Of a stretch of 64,000 bases of DNA, positions 47,948 to 61,000 are shown one piece after another. The position numbers and the translations under genes are program-made. This DNA is from Phellopilus nigrolimitatus (taxonomy: Eukaryota > Basidiomycota > Agaricomycetes > Hymenochaetales > Hymenochaetaceae): contig JAJOHG010000035.1 of NCBI GenBank assembly GCA_021029095.1, positions 280,576-344,575 of the forward strand, read 5' to 3'. The notes beneath the pieces were generated by a model. That model searched no databases and was not told the DNA's origin. It saw only the letters and a list, made by a program, of their open reading frames with translations. Each line of letters opens with the position of its first letter. The first letter of the stretch is position 1.

Positions 47948-50543
47948 AAGCATACTGTAGTGTCTTCTTGGTTACAGTCAACCCATATTATCCATTGGCT
48001 TTATCACTATCATCATTTCCAGGCTAATACCTTCGGCTATTCGACATCGCTCGACGAAATACTTGTTTCTTCGACTTCGACAGCCTACTGCGCATGGAAG
48101 GCACTTTAAGAAATGAAAGTTGATTCAACCTTTTTTTGAATACAAAGTTCACCCTGGTGCATTTCCGGCGACAACGGCGGCGATGGCTCATGCATATTAG
48201 TTTGCCTAATAGCTCTTGCACACAAAAGTCGCTTATTGTATTCCTTGTCCAACACCCAACGGAATCGCACAGGATCTTCGCTATTGCAGTTATGGACAAA
48301 TCGAGATCGAGGTCATACCAAAGTTAAAGAACCTGCCTAGATCCTGGGGTGAGCCAGTAGCTCTTCGGGCTCATTCTCCCGTCTCGGCTCTGATCATCTT
48401 TGCGCTGAACACTATTATATTCAGATTTTTCTTAGACGTACATTGAGCGTTAATCTGCCCAGATGTAGCTATTAGATCGTGCTTATACTCCTAAAGTCAT
48501 GTGCTGTCAGCTTTTGTTCTAGTCCTTCTTGGCTTAACTTAAAGCACGGCCTAACAGCTCCGGCCCAAGCACAGCTGTATGTTTCCATTCCTTCTAATCT
48601 CAACTCTCGTAGAGCTTCGCGGCATCGTTGTTTACTACAAGCTCATTATATAAGTGTACAGGAAGCAAGGCACACTAGCTTATGCACGGGGTCGGTGGAG
48701 CGCTGTAGACGATTTGAAGACCCGGCTTGTTCTATTTAAGAGCGGCCCGAATTAAAAAGGCCTGAGCTTGAACGTAGCCTGAAATACTCCGCTTCAGACT
48801 TCCATGCTCCTTAGGAGCCGGGGTTCTCGGCCCTCGGACAACGCATTCATTCGGCCGCGTCTGTTTAAAGCAGAAGGAAGATATCCTACTTTCACGAGCA
48901 TCCGTTTACTCTTGTTTCGGATCTCAAGAGGTGACCCCAGCATCGGAGCGATGAGTCTGTATTAGAGTTTGGCTATTTCTTCATTCTTCTCTGATTCATA
49001 AGACCAATAATGACGCTTACGATACTGGCAGTGCCGTGCGTGACTTGCGATTATCTCACTTCGCTTTGAAAGGCTAGTCAGCGCACTTCCTCAATTCACT
49101 TCTTCCCCTGACTCTCTGCCTACTTTTTGGTAGAAGAACCCCGACATGATAAATCATAAGCGGACCCTCTAACAGCAATAATACCAGACGCGGGCATGAG
49201 CATACTCCGAGCCTTTCATCTCAGAGACCGCAGAGACCGCGCTCGCATATGTACCGGACTTGTCGGTATGACAAGTGGCAGTGCCTAATTTTGTGCAGGT
49301 GCGATAGTCACCAGACCACGCATAAGATAGCACGCATAACTTTCAAGTAGTGGAAGTATCATTTATTTATTATTGCTCGATGCAAGCTCTTACTTGGCAT
49401 AATTTTATGAGTTCAGAGATAACTCTATGAGACCTAAGAGAAAAGCCCAAAATTCCAATGTCGAAAAGGCGAGGACTTTGTGTTTTCTTCCGAATTAGTG
49501 AGGCGGTGATTATATAAGTACAATGATTTCCGTTCCGGTTCACACCTTGTCCTGCTGAGCGGACGCCGGATGGGCTCACGCTCGACATTGACGTGGACGT
49601 GTGTCTATCCTCTGCCACCGGCATCAAGGACCTTCTTTTTACTCACGGATAGTCTCGGACATCGCCAGCTGGCAGGCGACACATCTTTCTTTCTGACCAT
49701 ATCATCGCTCGGACACGCACAAGTTACCTCTCAATATCCGCCGAAAGCGTGACTGGCATTGGCCGACGAGAAGACACATTATCAGGCAGGACGCGATCGG
49801 GGAAGATTGTCGAGGAGTCTAAGGAATTAGCGAGTGTATCTTATCATCTGTGCGAGGTGGACGTCTGCGCGAGGAATGAAGGTGAGAGTTTGCAACTTGA
49901 AGTAGTCTGCATCGTTGAGGACATGAGGCTGACATGTGTGTCGCCGGCCTGGAAAGCTCTGTCAGTTCCTTTGAGCCCGAAATTGAGTCCGAAACACGAG
50001 CTCTGCGGGATTTAGGGTCGTAGGGTCGCAGCATTGAAATCTTTGAAGCATTTCTCTTCGTATCGTCAAACTCGACGAGGTTCTACGCGCCCGACCCTTC
50101 AACGCGTGTATTATACTTCAAGTTTAGTTGGTTCTTGCGTCCACGCAGCTCAATTTTCCTTTGACCACCTCTGCTGTAAAAGTCTCTCGGCCTTCCCCTA
50201 TCGAGGGCATTTCTCTCGGGTTTTCTTTGTGTCAGGAAGGGAAGGTTGTTGTGAGCAGAACCATTCTCGAAGTCGCTGCTGTCCCCTTATTGAACTTTTC
50301 CTCGTCTTATAACACAAGTTCTAATTACACGCATACTTCTGAGCAACCCAACTTATCTTTCACCCGTCGTCCATCTTGCTTTTTTTTTCTCGGCATCTCT
50401 TTCATAGGCTCGCAATAGGTTAAGACTCATCCTCCTTAATTACCGCGTGCGTTCACGTAATTCACGTGTGCACACCTAAGGCAGGAAAACTTAACCCGTA
50501 AACCGTTCAGCTCATTCAACACCCGCCTTCATCTATACGTGTA
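47948..50543. other. Intergenic, no supported gene
   Basis: Short frames only. The last few hundred bases (about 50060-50540) are rich in CT tracts and form the likely promoter and leader of the exchange-factor gene at 50544. Confidence 0.4.
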
Positions 50544-53500
50544 ATGGAAAACGTGCACGGACCCGTCACATTGTCGCCGACTGCTTCCGGAGGCCCTTGC
50601 TCCCGCCGCATGGGTGGTGTTCTCCAACCTCCCCGTTTTCCTCCTTCGCGTACGGACCTGAAACCCATAACACCTCCTATTAGTCCAAAGGACGAATCGC
50701 CGCCGATGATTTCGCCTTCGAGAACGTCTCCTTTCCCACCTCCGCCGCCTCCACCTCGCTCGCCTTTGCGTCCATCACCAAGGAGTATGACATCCTTCAC
50801 CACACTCGTAGACCTTTATACTCGGCGCGACACAATGGCGACAATCAAGACAGAAAGGCTCGACATAGTATCTGCTCGCAGAAAGAGCGTGTCCTCACTC
50901 TCTGCGTTACTCGATCAATACTCATTGAATTCGCCGAATATGCCGCCCACGCCTGCGTCAGATATTCTAATCCCTGATTTTTCACTCTCTGGCGAAAAGC
51001 CGCTTCCTGTCCCTCCTGACGAAGACTCGCCTCTGACCTCACCGACGGCAACAATCAGCCCGGGCGCTGATGCTTCGGAGACCTCGACGGTCTCAACCCT
51101 ACTCACGGCGACGGGCCCTGTTATAACAAAGCGCGAGCACGCTTTGAAAGAATTGTTGTCCTCTGAGCGTGCCTACGCTTCTGATTTGGCGTTCATACGG
51201 AATGTGCACATTCCTATGGCCCTTGGTGAGTCTTCTGTCTTTCAGCCGGTGTTAGCGCGCTGATTATATTTATACCTGTTTATTTTTTTCGACTTGTACT
51301 TCAGGTAAATCCGCACCATTTCACTTGCCCAGGCCAGCTACGCCTCCTAGATCATCAGGCTCGTCATCCCGTACTCTATCCACATCCTCCGACTCGTCCT
51401 TTACATCTCACAACGGCCCTCCGATGACGAAAGATGACGTGCGCGTAATATTCAGTAACATAACGGAGCTGGCAGTGTTCTCGGACATGTTTTCGGATCG
51501 CCTGCAGGAAGCCCTGGGTGACGTGCTCGAAGACGGGAAGGGAGAAGATTGGGTTGGAGCTCTGTTCCTTGAGATTGCACGTACTTTTAATTCCGCTACG
51601 TGTTTGAACGCTCATCAAAACGTAATTGGACTTACAGATACCTCAATTGGAGCCTCCTTACAAAACTTACATCACGAAACATCCGAGCGCGCTCAAGCAC
51701 CTGAGTTCGTTGCCGCAGACACCGGCTCTAGCAAGTTACCTAGCGCACACGCAGAGTCTAGCGTCGTCCGTGACACACGCATGGGACCTGCCATCTCTAC
51801 TGATCAAACCTGTTCAGCGACTTTTGAAATACTCCCTACTCCTTTCGACAATCATCGAACAAACGCCGGACGGTCATGGGGACAAGGATAATTTGAAAAA
51901 GGCACGGGACCGGATGGAGGAAGTTGCGCGTGGGGTGAATGAGGGCCGGCGGCGGATGGAAGTGGTAAAGGACGTTCTGACAGGGAAGACGGACACGGGG
52001 AAGTCAGTGACGCTGCAGAAGAAGATGAGCATCGGCAAGTCCGCCCAGGTCAGCGTCGGGCGCATGAAGAGCATGGGCATGGGAATGCGAGCCGTGCGGC
52101 CGAAGGAGGAGGATAACGAAGAATCCACGCGCGTTGCGCAACACGAGAGGCAGTTAAGGAAGTGTGATGCCTTCGTGCGTGGGTTTGCGAAGGATATTGT
52201 TGGCTGGGCGCAGACTGTGCGCACATCGCAGGCGCATCTACGCGCGTGGGCGGTTGACTTCGGCAAAACGATAGGCATCAACGACGAGCAGCCCTCCGAA
52301 GCATTCAATGCTTTCCTCGATGTCATTGACATGCGGCTTATGCCCCTTTGTCAGGAGCTCGATGAGGTGGTCGCGAAGGAGCTCCTCCCGGAACTAGCAG
52401 GTCTCCTTGACACGTCAAAGGCACCCACGCGACTCTTAACTGCAATGCGTTCCCTCGAACCTCTCCACTACTCGTTATTGAACCTCAACTATTCAAGACA
52501 TCGGCCACCGCCCACAATGTTGGAGGCATCTCAGAACTATCTAGCATTGCGCGGTCAACTCGCCTCTGACCTGCCGAAATACCTCGAGCTCCTCGACAAA
52601 GGAATCGTGATGTGCATCCGTCAATTTGCTCGTCGACAAACCGACTTTTGGAGTTCAGTGCGTGATCAATGGGGAACGTTGTGGGATTGCTTGCGGATGG
52701 AAGGAGAGACGAATGCCGGATGCGAGGAGACACTGAAGCTCTGGTGGAATCGTTATAGCGAAGTCGATGACGCAATAAGCAAGCTGACCCTCTTGAAGCG
52801 AGACAAACCTCCCCTGAAGCATCATCGCTCTCGGCCGTCAGGTTCTGTTTATCAACTATCCGACATACCTAGTATGGAGTCACATCTTGCTCATATGACT
52901 CCTCTACCTAACTCTCCATCCTCTTTCTCCGATTCTTCGTCGCGCCATCGCAGCTTCGGATCATTGGATTCTGCTCCATCCAGGAATGTGCGTAGATCTC
53001 CATCGTCAGAGAGCGTCCCATCGCTTTCTCTTTCCCAGCTGGGTAAGTCTCGGCCTCGTACTCCTGAGAGCATGGGCCGCTCAAAGGCTCGCGCAAATAC
53101 CTTCCCATCTCCAGCATCTTCCTCTTCTGCCACGCTGAACTTGTTTGGGGTATCGAGCACTTCGTCACTGTCGCGCACGTCGCGGGAATACGCGGACTCG
53201 ATCGATTCTCGGAGCGACGGTCGAGGATATAAATCGCAATCCCGAGGCTCAAGTCTCACTCGGAAATTGAGTGAGACACTCCGCGCTCCTCTCCGCCGTT
53301 CACCGTCGCAAAAGTCAGTCGCCTCGCAGCGCTCACAGCGTAGTTGCACTCACAGCAATGGCTATGGACATTTCTCGACGCTCAACACAAGCAACTCCTC
53401 CGCGCCACCATTACCACATCATGCAGACTATATCGATATCACGCCACCTCTCAATTCGCCTACTTTGTATTATGTGACCGCTGTCCATAACTGCTCACCA

Positions 53501-53710
53501 CCTGACGGGGCTATCTATATGGATCTACCGTTCTTAGAGTTACAGATAGGGGACATATTTGGTGTTCTATCCGAGCTCGGGCACCCATCGAAACACGAAG
53601 GCCTATGTATGGATGTCGATGAAGGCGATGAAGACTGTCTTCTTGTTGTGAAGGATGAGGGTGGGGAAGTTGGACTGGCACTTGCGAGTTTCCTTGTTCC
53701 ATTCTCATGA
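50544..53710 (+). CDS. Rho/Cdc42 guanine nucleotide exchange factor, DH-BAR-SH3 (1,008 aa)
   Basis: Activates Rho-family GTPases, probably Cdc42, at curved membranes during polarised growth (role known for DH-BAR proteins). The exons are 50544-51225, 51305-51576 and 51638-53710, 1,009 codons with the stop. Residues 1-190 are Pro/Ser-rich. The DH domain starts at about 195 (KREHALKELLSSERAYASDL) and includes FSDMFSDRL, WVGALFLEI, then PSLLIKPVQRLLKYSLLL. A BAR-like helical region follows at about 470-650, then a long Ser-rich linker. The divergent SH3 at the end has ALHN-like VTAVHNCSP, FLELQIGDIFGV and VGLALASFLVPFS. No PH domain is seen; in this class BAR takes its place. Intron 2 appears to use a GC donor (GCACGT), needed to keep the DH domain intact. 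Confidence 0.92.
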
Positions 53711-54063
53711 CGCTCTCCTAATCTCCATTTTACTGCTTTCGTTCTGCCATTCATCTCAAAATGATTCGCATACTCCTTGTCTTTTTGCTTTCGTCGCTCT
53801 GCTCTCGCCGACAGACTTTAACGTGTTCTTTAGATGTCATTGTACAATTTATCTTCACGTGTAATATTCGTCTAGGCACCATGTGTTGTATGTTCTGTAC
53901 CACTCTTACCCCACGCAATATAATATTAATAGCTTCAGGAGAACTCATTCGCAGCATGTGCTCCTGACTGAAATAGTCGAACTATGTTTGGGTGATTGAT
54001 GATACAAGATTTACTTCAGATCGCCTTCAAAATTTCCACCCTGAACTTTACGTAGGTTAAACC
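53711..54063. other. Convergent 3' region
   Basis: About 350 bp between two converging genes. AT-rich, with only short frames; it presumably holds both polyadenylation regions. Confidence 0.6.
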
Positions 54064-57027
54064 TCATGGAGAAGGAGGCTCATGAGCATGCGATTCGATG
54101 GCATTTCCGTCGATGTCGAGCGGCCAGTACGTGTTTTTGAATAGTCCGCGCGGGTCGTACTTCCGTTTGATCTCGCACAGCCTTGACCAGTTCTCGCCGT
54201 AGCACGCCATGACGCGATCAGCTCGCTCGTGCCGTCCGAGGAACTAGGATGAAGTTGGAAAATAGTCAACAACTTGAAAGACGTGCTCAGTCCATAGAGA
54301 ATGAGCATACCGCGGGGTATGGACCTCCGGTGGAGACTGGAGCGAGCGTTTCGTATATCCACTGGCAGGTAGAAGATGAGTATAATCCACTCGAAAGCAA
54401 TTTTGCACCACAGGACTTACATGCTCAGCAGTAGTGACACACAGCGGGTCGTCGTCGTCGAGCTCCCACTGGTGGAAGGCAGCGATAGTGAAGCCCGCCT
54501 CGCGTTGCGACTTTGGCAAGCAGGTGTCCTCAGCGTCGGCAACGGCACCTCCGGCAAGCTCAAATAACCATGCTATTTGAAATGATAAACATCTCGTTTC
54601 GGCAGGTCAGAGAAGGAGACGCACTGCACCCAACAGGCGTGTCCGCGAATTCGTTAACAGTCTTGTGGATGACTTCGTCGGGGAGTGAGGTGATCAGCGC
54701 TGAACGAATGAACCATTGCCTTCCTCCTGCGGCCCGTTAAAGCAAACATAAACCAGAAACTTCAGACTATTAAAATGCATCCACGCACTCTTTCCTCTCA
54801 GGATTTGAGCGACGCTATCCTGTTGGCTGAGAAAGCTCTTCTCAGAGACCTCGTTTAGAAGGCACGGCTCGCCATCCCAGCTCTCGATTGCCTGAAGGAA
54901 CTCCTTGCCCTTTTCCTGCGCCCCGATGTAGCACAACTGCACAACGACGAGCGAGCCTTTGTCCGCGGGGCCCGCGGTCAGCAGTACGTTGGCATATAGC
55001 TCGCGCGGGGCTGACTTGACACAGTCGCGGAAATGCTTGATGAGCGAGGCGGCGGTGGCCGCGTGGAAGTTGCTGAGTGAAAATTTTCAGTCAAGACTCA
55101 GGAATCATTTAATATATAACAAGGGGACGAACTAAATGAGGTTTCCCGCGAAGACGATGGGCACTGGATAAGCGATTGCCTTGTAGCGTGTCACGACACC
55201 GAATGCCGGGCCTCCCCCACGCAGAGACCACCACAAATCTGAGAAACAAAATAGACATCAAGTCTTTAGAGGATCGAGAAAAACCCTAGGCAAATTTACC
55301 CGGATGCTCCTTCTCATTCACAAATATAATGCTCCCATCCGCCAGAACCATCTCAACTTCGACCACTGCATCGATTGATAGTCCATAGAGTCGTGACAGA
55401 AAGCCGAAGCCTCCGAGAATCATCACGCTAGAACCCACGGGGTGTGCCGCCCTAATCTCCAGGTTAGTACATGGGTCACGGGATAACGGTTCTCAAACAA
55501 GTAAGAGAAGAGAGTCGTACATAGGAACATGATACGCGATGCTGGACTGGATGCCATTCGCAGATGTCGCAGGAAGTGGATGCGCCGCGGTAAAGAGGTC
55601 AATATCCTTCTGCTTTACACCTGCACCGAATGTCACGAACGCATTTCGATGCAGTGGGGTCGCGGTCTAAAATAGCAAGGAACACAAAGGAGAATCGATC
55701 GAACGAACACCCGCTTCAAATTCTATTTGACATGATGAATGATTTATGACTTACAGAAGACAAGAATGTCGAGCCAGGCGCTCCGTCGACCATGAATGGA
55801 TTTTGTGCGCCTACGGAGATTTCATTGAACGCCACGCGGCCGGAAGATGGCATGGGCGACCTTGCGGAGGAGTTAGCGGAGACGGAGCTAGAGGAAGCCG
55901 ACGGCTGGTAGATTGGCTGTTCGTATCCGCGCTGCGGGCGCGACGAAGCCGGACTTGGTGCAGCTGACAAGTACCCAAAAGGATCCTCAGAACGCACGCT
56001 GAAAGACGGCGGGGGTACTGCTGGTTCAGGCGCAGGCGCTGATAATTCTGGGAAAATGAGAGACTCGACAGTGCTGCGTCGGTCGTATAAACCTGCCGGG
56101 GAACGGGCATCATCAAGTTTACTGTCGTCCTCGCCGTCTACGAGACTAGGAGAAGTCACCGCTGTGCTGGGCGACGTTGTGTCTCCCGGGGATGTAATAG
56201 TCGCTGAATCTGAGCTGGATGAAGATTGGCGCGACATGTTCTCTGCGTCGGCAGGTGTTTGCCTGTTTGTAGAGCTATCGAGAGAATTATCGAGTCGGCG
56301 ACGAACATTAGGTGACGGGAGATCACCAAAGCGCAGGAAATTATCGACAAGTGGATTTCGCGGTAGCACAGTCTCCAAAGCGGCTTCCGGGCTTCTTCGT
56401 CGTTTTCCTGGGTTAGCGAAGGGTGCAGAGGGAGTTTCGAGGTTCAGAGCCGGGGTATTAACGAGTCCGCCAATCCTCCCCTTGCCCTTTGCGCCCGGAG
56501 GAGGCAAGTCCCTTAAGCTGGTGGAGCCGCCGTCCGGAGAGGGCGTTTCAATGTCGATACCGCTGAGTTCACTGAGGTCGACTACGATGTCGCCATTAAT
56601 TGACCATCCTGCAGTACCATATCCCCCCGCTTTGATGGAAGGAAACAATCCATGTTTAATGCAGAATTTTAGCACACTAAAATACGAAAAAAAAAGAATA
56701 AAGTATAATTATCATTTTTTCCCCTCGAAAATAATCAAATAATTTCCGGCTACTCACAGGCTGATGTCGTCCGCACTGACGGGAAGTACGACGGCCTTGG
56801 AGGGCGTTTTAACGTTGCCATTGAAGATCGACGTTCGAGGCTGGAACCTGCGCAAATCCTCGATTATCAGCGTCCTCGGGCTGAGATCGAGCAGCGTCGA
56901 AAAAGGCGAAGAATATCACTGACTCAGCGTCCTTCCTCGTAAAGACCTTCCCGGTGAGCAACTGCTTGAGCTCTTCGACCAAAGCTTCGGGGAGTGAGTC
57001 GGTGAAAAAAGTGGATAAATTTTCCAT
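54064..57027 (-). CDS. FAD-linked oxidoreductase (FAD_binding_4 plus BBE) with a large Ser-rich insert
   Basis: Flavoprotein of the berberine-bridge/6-hydroxynicotine oxidase superfamily, oxidising an unknown small molecule. Start at 57027 (MENLSTFF). Eleven exons can be followed with consistent phase, including 56678-55760 and, near the end, about 54520-54432, about 54416-54310 and 54246-54064. The FAD-binding core shows KAGGYGTAGWSINGDIVVDLS, later HPVGSSVMILGGFGFLSRLYG and LWWSLRGGGPAFGVVTRYK. The BBE end is CYGENWSRLCEIKRKYDPRG with FKNTYWPL. Between the first FAD-binding strands and FGAGVKQKDID lies an insert of roughly 250 residues rich in Ser, Pro and Asp, which is absent from plant and bacterial relatives. 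No signal peptide is evident, so it may be cytosolic. The substrate is unknown. Confidence 0.88.
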
Positions 57028-58070
57028 GGTTTTGCTGGCCAACGTCGGGTGCAGAGAGGCGTAGATGCAAAATGGGGATGTTATGTACAAGTGCGAACGC
57101 TACGAAATTATATATGGCCGTCGGTGGCGTGAGTATACCAAGAGAACTGACGTGCAAGGTGATAACCATTCTAAGATCGACGTGGAATTCTCCGTAGAAC
57201 AGCTTCCTTCAAACTGCAGATCGGCAGAAACTTGAATAAAATAATGCAAAACAGCTTGAAGGGCTCACGCGCCGTCGGAAGATTGGATTGCGAGCCATTG
57301 CGAGTCGGTTTGGGCCACTGTTGGTCATCGGAGAATGCATTTTTTTATTATAAACTACAAAGGGACTCGGTGACTTTGGTTAGGGATTGATTGATTGCCG
57401 GTCGGTCGCTGCGGGCTTAGATTTGAATTGTCAGTGACAGTTCAGTAGGTTGGACACTTTGCCTTGGAAGAACGTGGTCCCAGCCCTTTCTTGTCTTGGA
57501 GATGAGACTGTTTCCCGTAAGTGTAAGTGAAATTGGACAGCGGACTTCAGAAGATGGCCGAGATCTTCACAGCTAGTACCGGAAGGCGCCTCTGCAGCGC
57601 TCTATTCAGCGAATTGAATGGACCTCCGTAACCCAACACCGCCCAGTCTCCGAATCTAGAGTGTGTTCACCCTAGCCGAAGAATATCCGCAGTTTTACTT
57701 TCTTTCGGATCTTCACGAGTAGAATGGCCGGTGTCGCGCCTACAGCGCTAGTAGCACTGACGTTCCTCTTATGCGTTTTACTTGACGTTCCTCGGATTGA
57801 TCCCTTATCTTCCGAGCGTCGGGCACTGCCTGGAGCAACATTAAGACCAGGCCAGGTCGAAGGCACCGATATCGAAGTGTGTGGATGGATTATAAAACAT
57901 TGCAAGCGAAGATCGCCAGTCGACAAATGGGTAGGAAACTGAAATCCCCAAATCTATCCGAGTAAAACTGCCGTAAGCAAAGTAATAAATAGGATAAAGG
58001 ACATAAACAAGAGGGTATGAGAACGAAACAGATAATGGACGACGCCTCGACTCTCTGTCATAGTGTCACT
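57028..58070. other. Intergenic between FAD oxidase promoter and PMR1 3' end
   Basis: Opposing frames at 57672-57926 (minus) and 57724-57942 (plus) overlap and neither has a domain; the plus frame begins with a hydrophobic stretch. The left half is the presumed promoter of the FAD oxidase gene. Confidence 0.4.
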
Positions 58071-61000
58071 TCATACCATGTCCCCGTATGCCTGCAATTC
58101 ATCCGCATTCAGGTGGCGCTCGTAGCGACGGCGTACCTCATGCAGTGTGAACGCCGTCGCACCCAGCAGAAGTAGTGTCACGAGATCTGCACGCACGAGG
58201 GCCTCCGTTTGAAAGACCGCCTGCATGAACGGCACGTACACGAGCGCGAGCTGCACGACAAACGACACGCTCACTGTCGCGACCAGCATCTTATTTTGCA
58301 TGAGTCCACATCCGAGCCCGCGGTTTTGCAGGGCGGAGACGAGATCGAGGAAGACGAAACATGTGAATGTCTACAGCCGCAATGGGTCAGTTAATGATCC
58401 TTTTTTCCTCTTGCAAATAGCGTTTATTTTTAGAAATAAAAACGAACCATTGTTTGATCCCGATTCGACATAAGCGAGTCGCTGAGAGCAGTGGCATAGA
58501 TGAATAAAGTCCCGAAAACAATCACCGACGCCGAGAAGATTACACGTCCAACCACGCGCCGGCTGATGATGTCTTCGTCTTTCTTCCGCGGCGGCTTGCG
58601 CATGACTGCCGGGTCTGCTGGATCGACCCCAAGCGACTGACTTGGTGGACCTGTGAGAGTGTAGATGTAAATAGATCTACTCACAGTGAAATACGAGGGT
58701 AAAAGACAGACCATCCATGAGAATGTTGATAAAAAGTATTTGCATAGCATTCAATGGATTACGGAGTCCAAAGAACGTGCTCATGGTGATGAGCATCAAC
58801 GCGGCCACTGCTGTACTAAGCTGGAATGACAGGAAATTTTGTATATTGTAAAATATCGATTTTCCTTCAACTCGCGGTAAGTGTCCACATCTTTCCTGGA
58901 CTAAAAACGACGTACCTTCTTCCACAGCAGATAGAATAGTGCTGAAGTTGTCGTCCACGAGAATCATATCCGCAGCTTCCTTCGCAACGTCAGTGCCACT
59001 TCTGCCCATTGAGACGCCGATATCTGCCATTTTGAGTGCAGGCGCGTCGTTAACTGGCATTTAAAAAAATGGATATTGAAATCTATAAAGGAAATGGAAA
59101 AATGACAAGGAAAACTAACCTCCGTCTCCAGTCATGGCTACCACGTCACCCCTCGCTCTAAACGCCTCGACTATTGCCATTTTATGGCGTGGAGTCGTGC
59201 GCGCGAAAACGCTAACTGCACCGATGCGCTCGCGCAACTGCGCAGGGCCCATGCGGTCGATAGCTGCACCAGTCACGACGCCGGCGCCTCCCGCGGACAC
59301 GCGCAGGCCCAATTGTCGCGCGATCGCAAGAGCAGTGTGCTCTGCGTCACCCGTGATCATTACAACATGCACGCCACCTGCTTGCAGTGCCGCTACCGCA
59401 TCTGCGACGCCTGCACGTGGCGGGTCGCGCATACACTGGAGGCCAGCGAAGACAAGGCCTGGCGCCGTCTGATCGAGAATGTCAGTGGACCCGAAGCCGT
59501 ATGCGAGCGCGATGATGCGCAGACTACGGTTTGCTGCTTCGGTCGCTTTGGCGATGATCATCGCTCTCAGACTGTTGTCTAATGCGGGCGACGACTCATC
59601 GTTTACGTAGTAAAACTTGCATCGGTCGAGCACAGATTCCAAAGAACCCTTCATATAGCACCGCTCTCGTGTGTCTGTATCGGCAGTATGTGTCCCGCTC
59701 ACCGCCATGTACTTTTGCTCGGAATTGAATGGGCGTTCGGATATGCAGTTAAATCCCTGTACCGTAGATAAGTAAAACAGTTTTTTTCGGAGCACAGGTA
59801 AACTTAGTCGTACCACCCTCTGGTCCGGGAAGTCAAATCTCCGAAGCACATTCAGCAAGGCTACGTCAGTCGATTGGCCAATATGGACACCTGACTCAGT
59901 CATCTGTGCACTGTTGCAAATTGACCCGATTTGCAGTGTTTTCTTCAGAGCAGGGGAAATCCCGCCGTGCGAGGAGACGCTGTCGACTAAGACAACCTCA
60001 TCGACGGTGTACACCTCGATTACCGTCTGTTCGTTTTTCGTCAAGGTTCCTATTAGTTTAAAGAATAAGATTTGGAATGTGTGAAGTATGACAGTTAACT
60101 CGCCTGTCTTGTCGGAGCAAATAACGCTCACGGAACCCAAAGCCTCGACAGACGGCAGCTTTTTTACAATTGCATTGCGTTTCGACATGCGCAGCACACC
60201 CAGGGCTAGTGTAACGGTTGTCACAATAGGCAAACCTTCCGGGATCGCAGCGACAGCAAGGGACACTTTACTGAAACAAGTCAGCGATACAAGTCCTTCC
60301 TTGACAATATTACTCTAGAATAAGATAGAAGGTCGAGGCGCACCTCCTATGGTAAACATCTCCAACCAGTGGCGTTTCTGCAGAATGCCAATAACACAGA
60401 TGACGCCAATTACGCCGAAAGAGAGTATGGAAAGCTTCTTTGCGAGCTCGTCCATACTTAGCTGTAAGTGTGTGCGCTTTTCCTCGACCTTTCAACGAAT
60501 GTTAATGTATTGAACGCGAGTTTTATTATGCTCGCTCACATCCTGCATCATGGTAAAAATAACACCGAACTCAGTTTGCTCACCAGTGGCGACCACAATG
60601 CCCTTGCCGTGTCCTAAATTCAAAGAGAATTTGATATAAAATAACTTTGCATCGCGAAACACAGTACTGCTCACCATTTCGAACTAAAGTACCCATATAA
60701 GCAATACAAGACCGCTCTGCTAATGCAATACTCTCGCCAGGCTGAAGGTTTGGCGCGTCGCACGACATATTGTTCTTCACGGCGGGACGCGTCTCACCTG
60801 TCAAGCTGCTCTCATCAATCTCCAGGTCAACCGCGGTAACCAGTCTGATGTCCGCGGGTATACGATCACCGACTGTGAATGTGACAACATCTCCTGGGAC
60901 GAGTTCGTTGGCTAGGACGTGAGTCGATCTCCCATCTCTAGAAAAGACCCGAAAAATAAGAAAGCGAAGGAGTTTATCCAAGGAAGACGAACCTAGTGAG

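Noticed and set aside
49749..50034. Cys-containing frames on both strands suggestive of another zinc cluster
   Set aside because: Cysteine spacing does not fit CX2CX6C in any frame.
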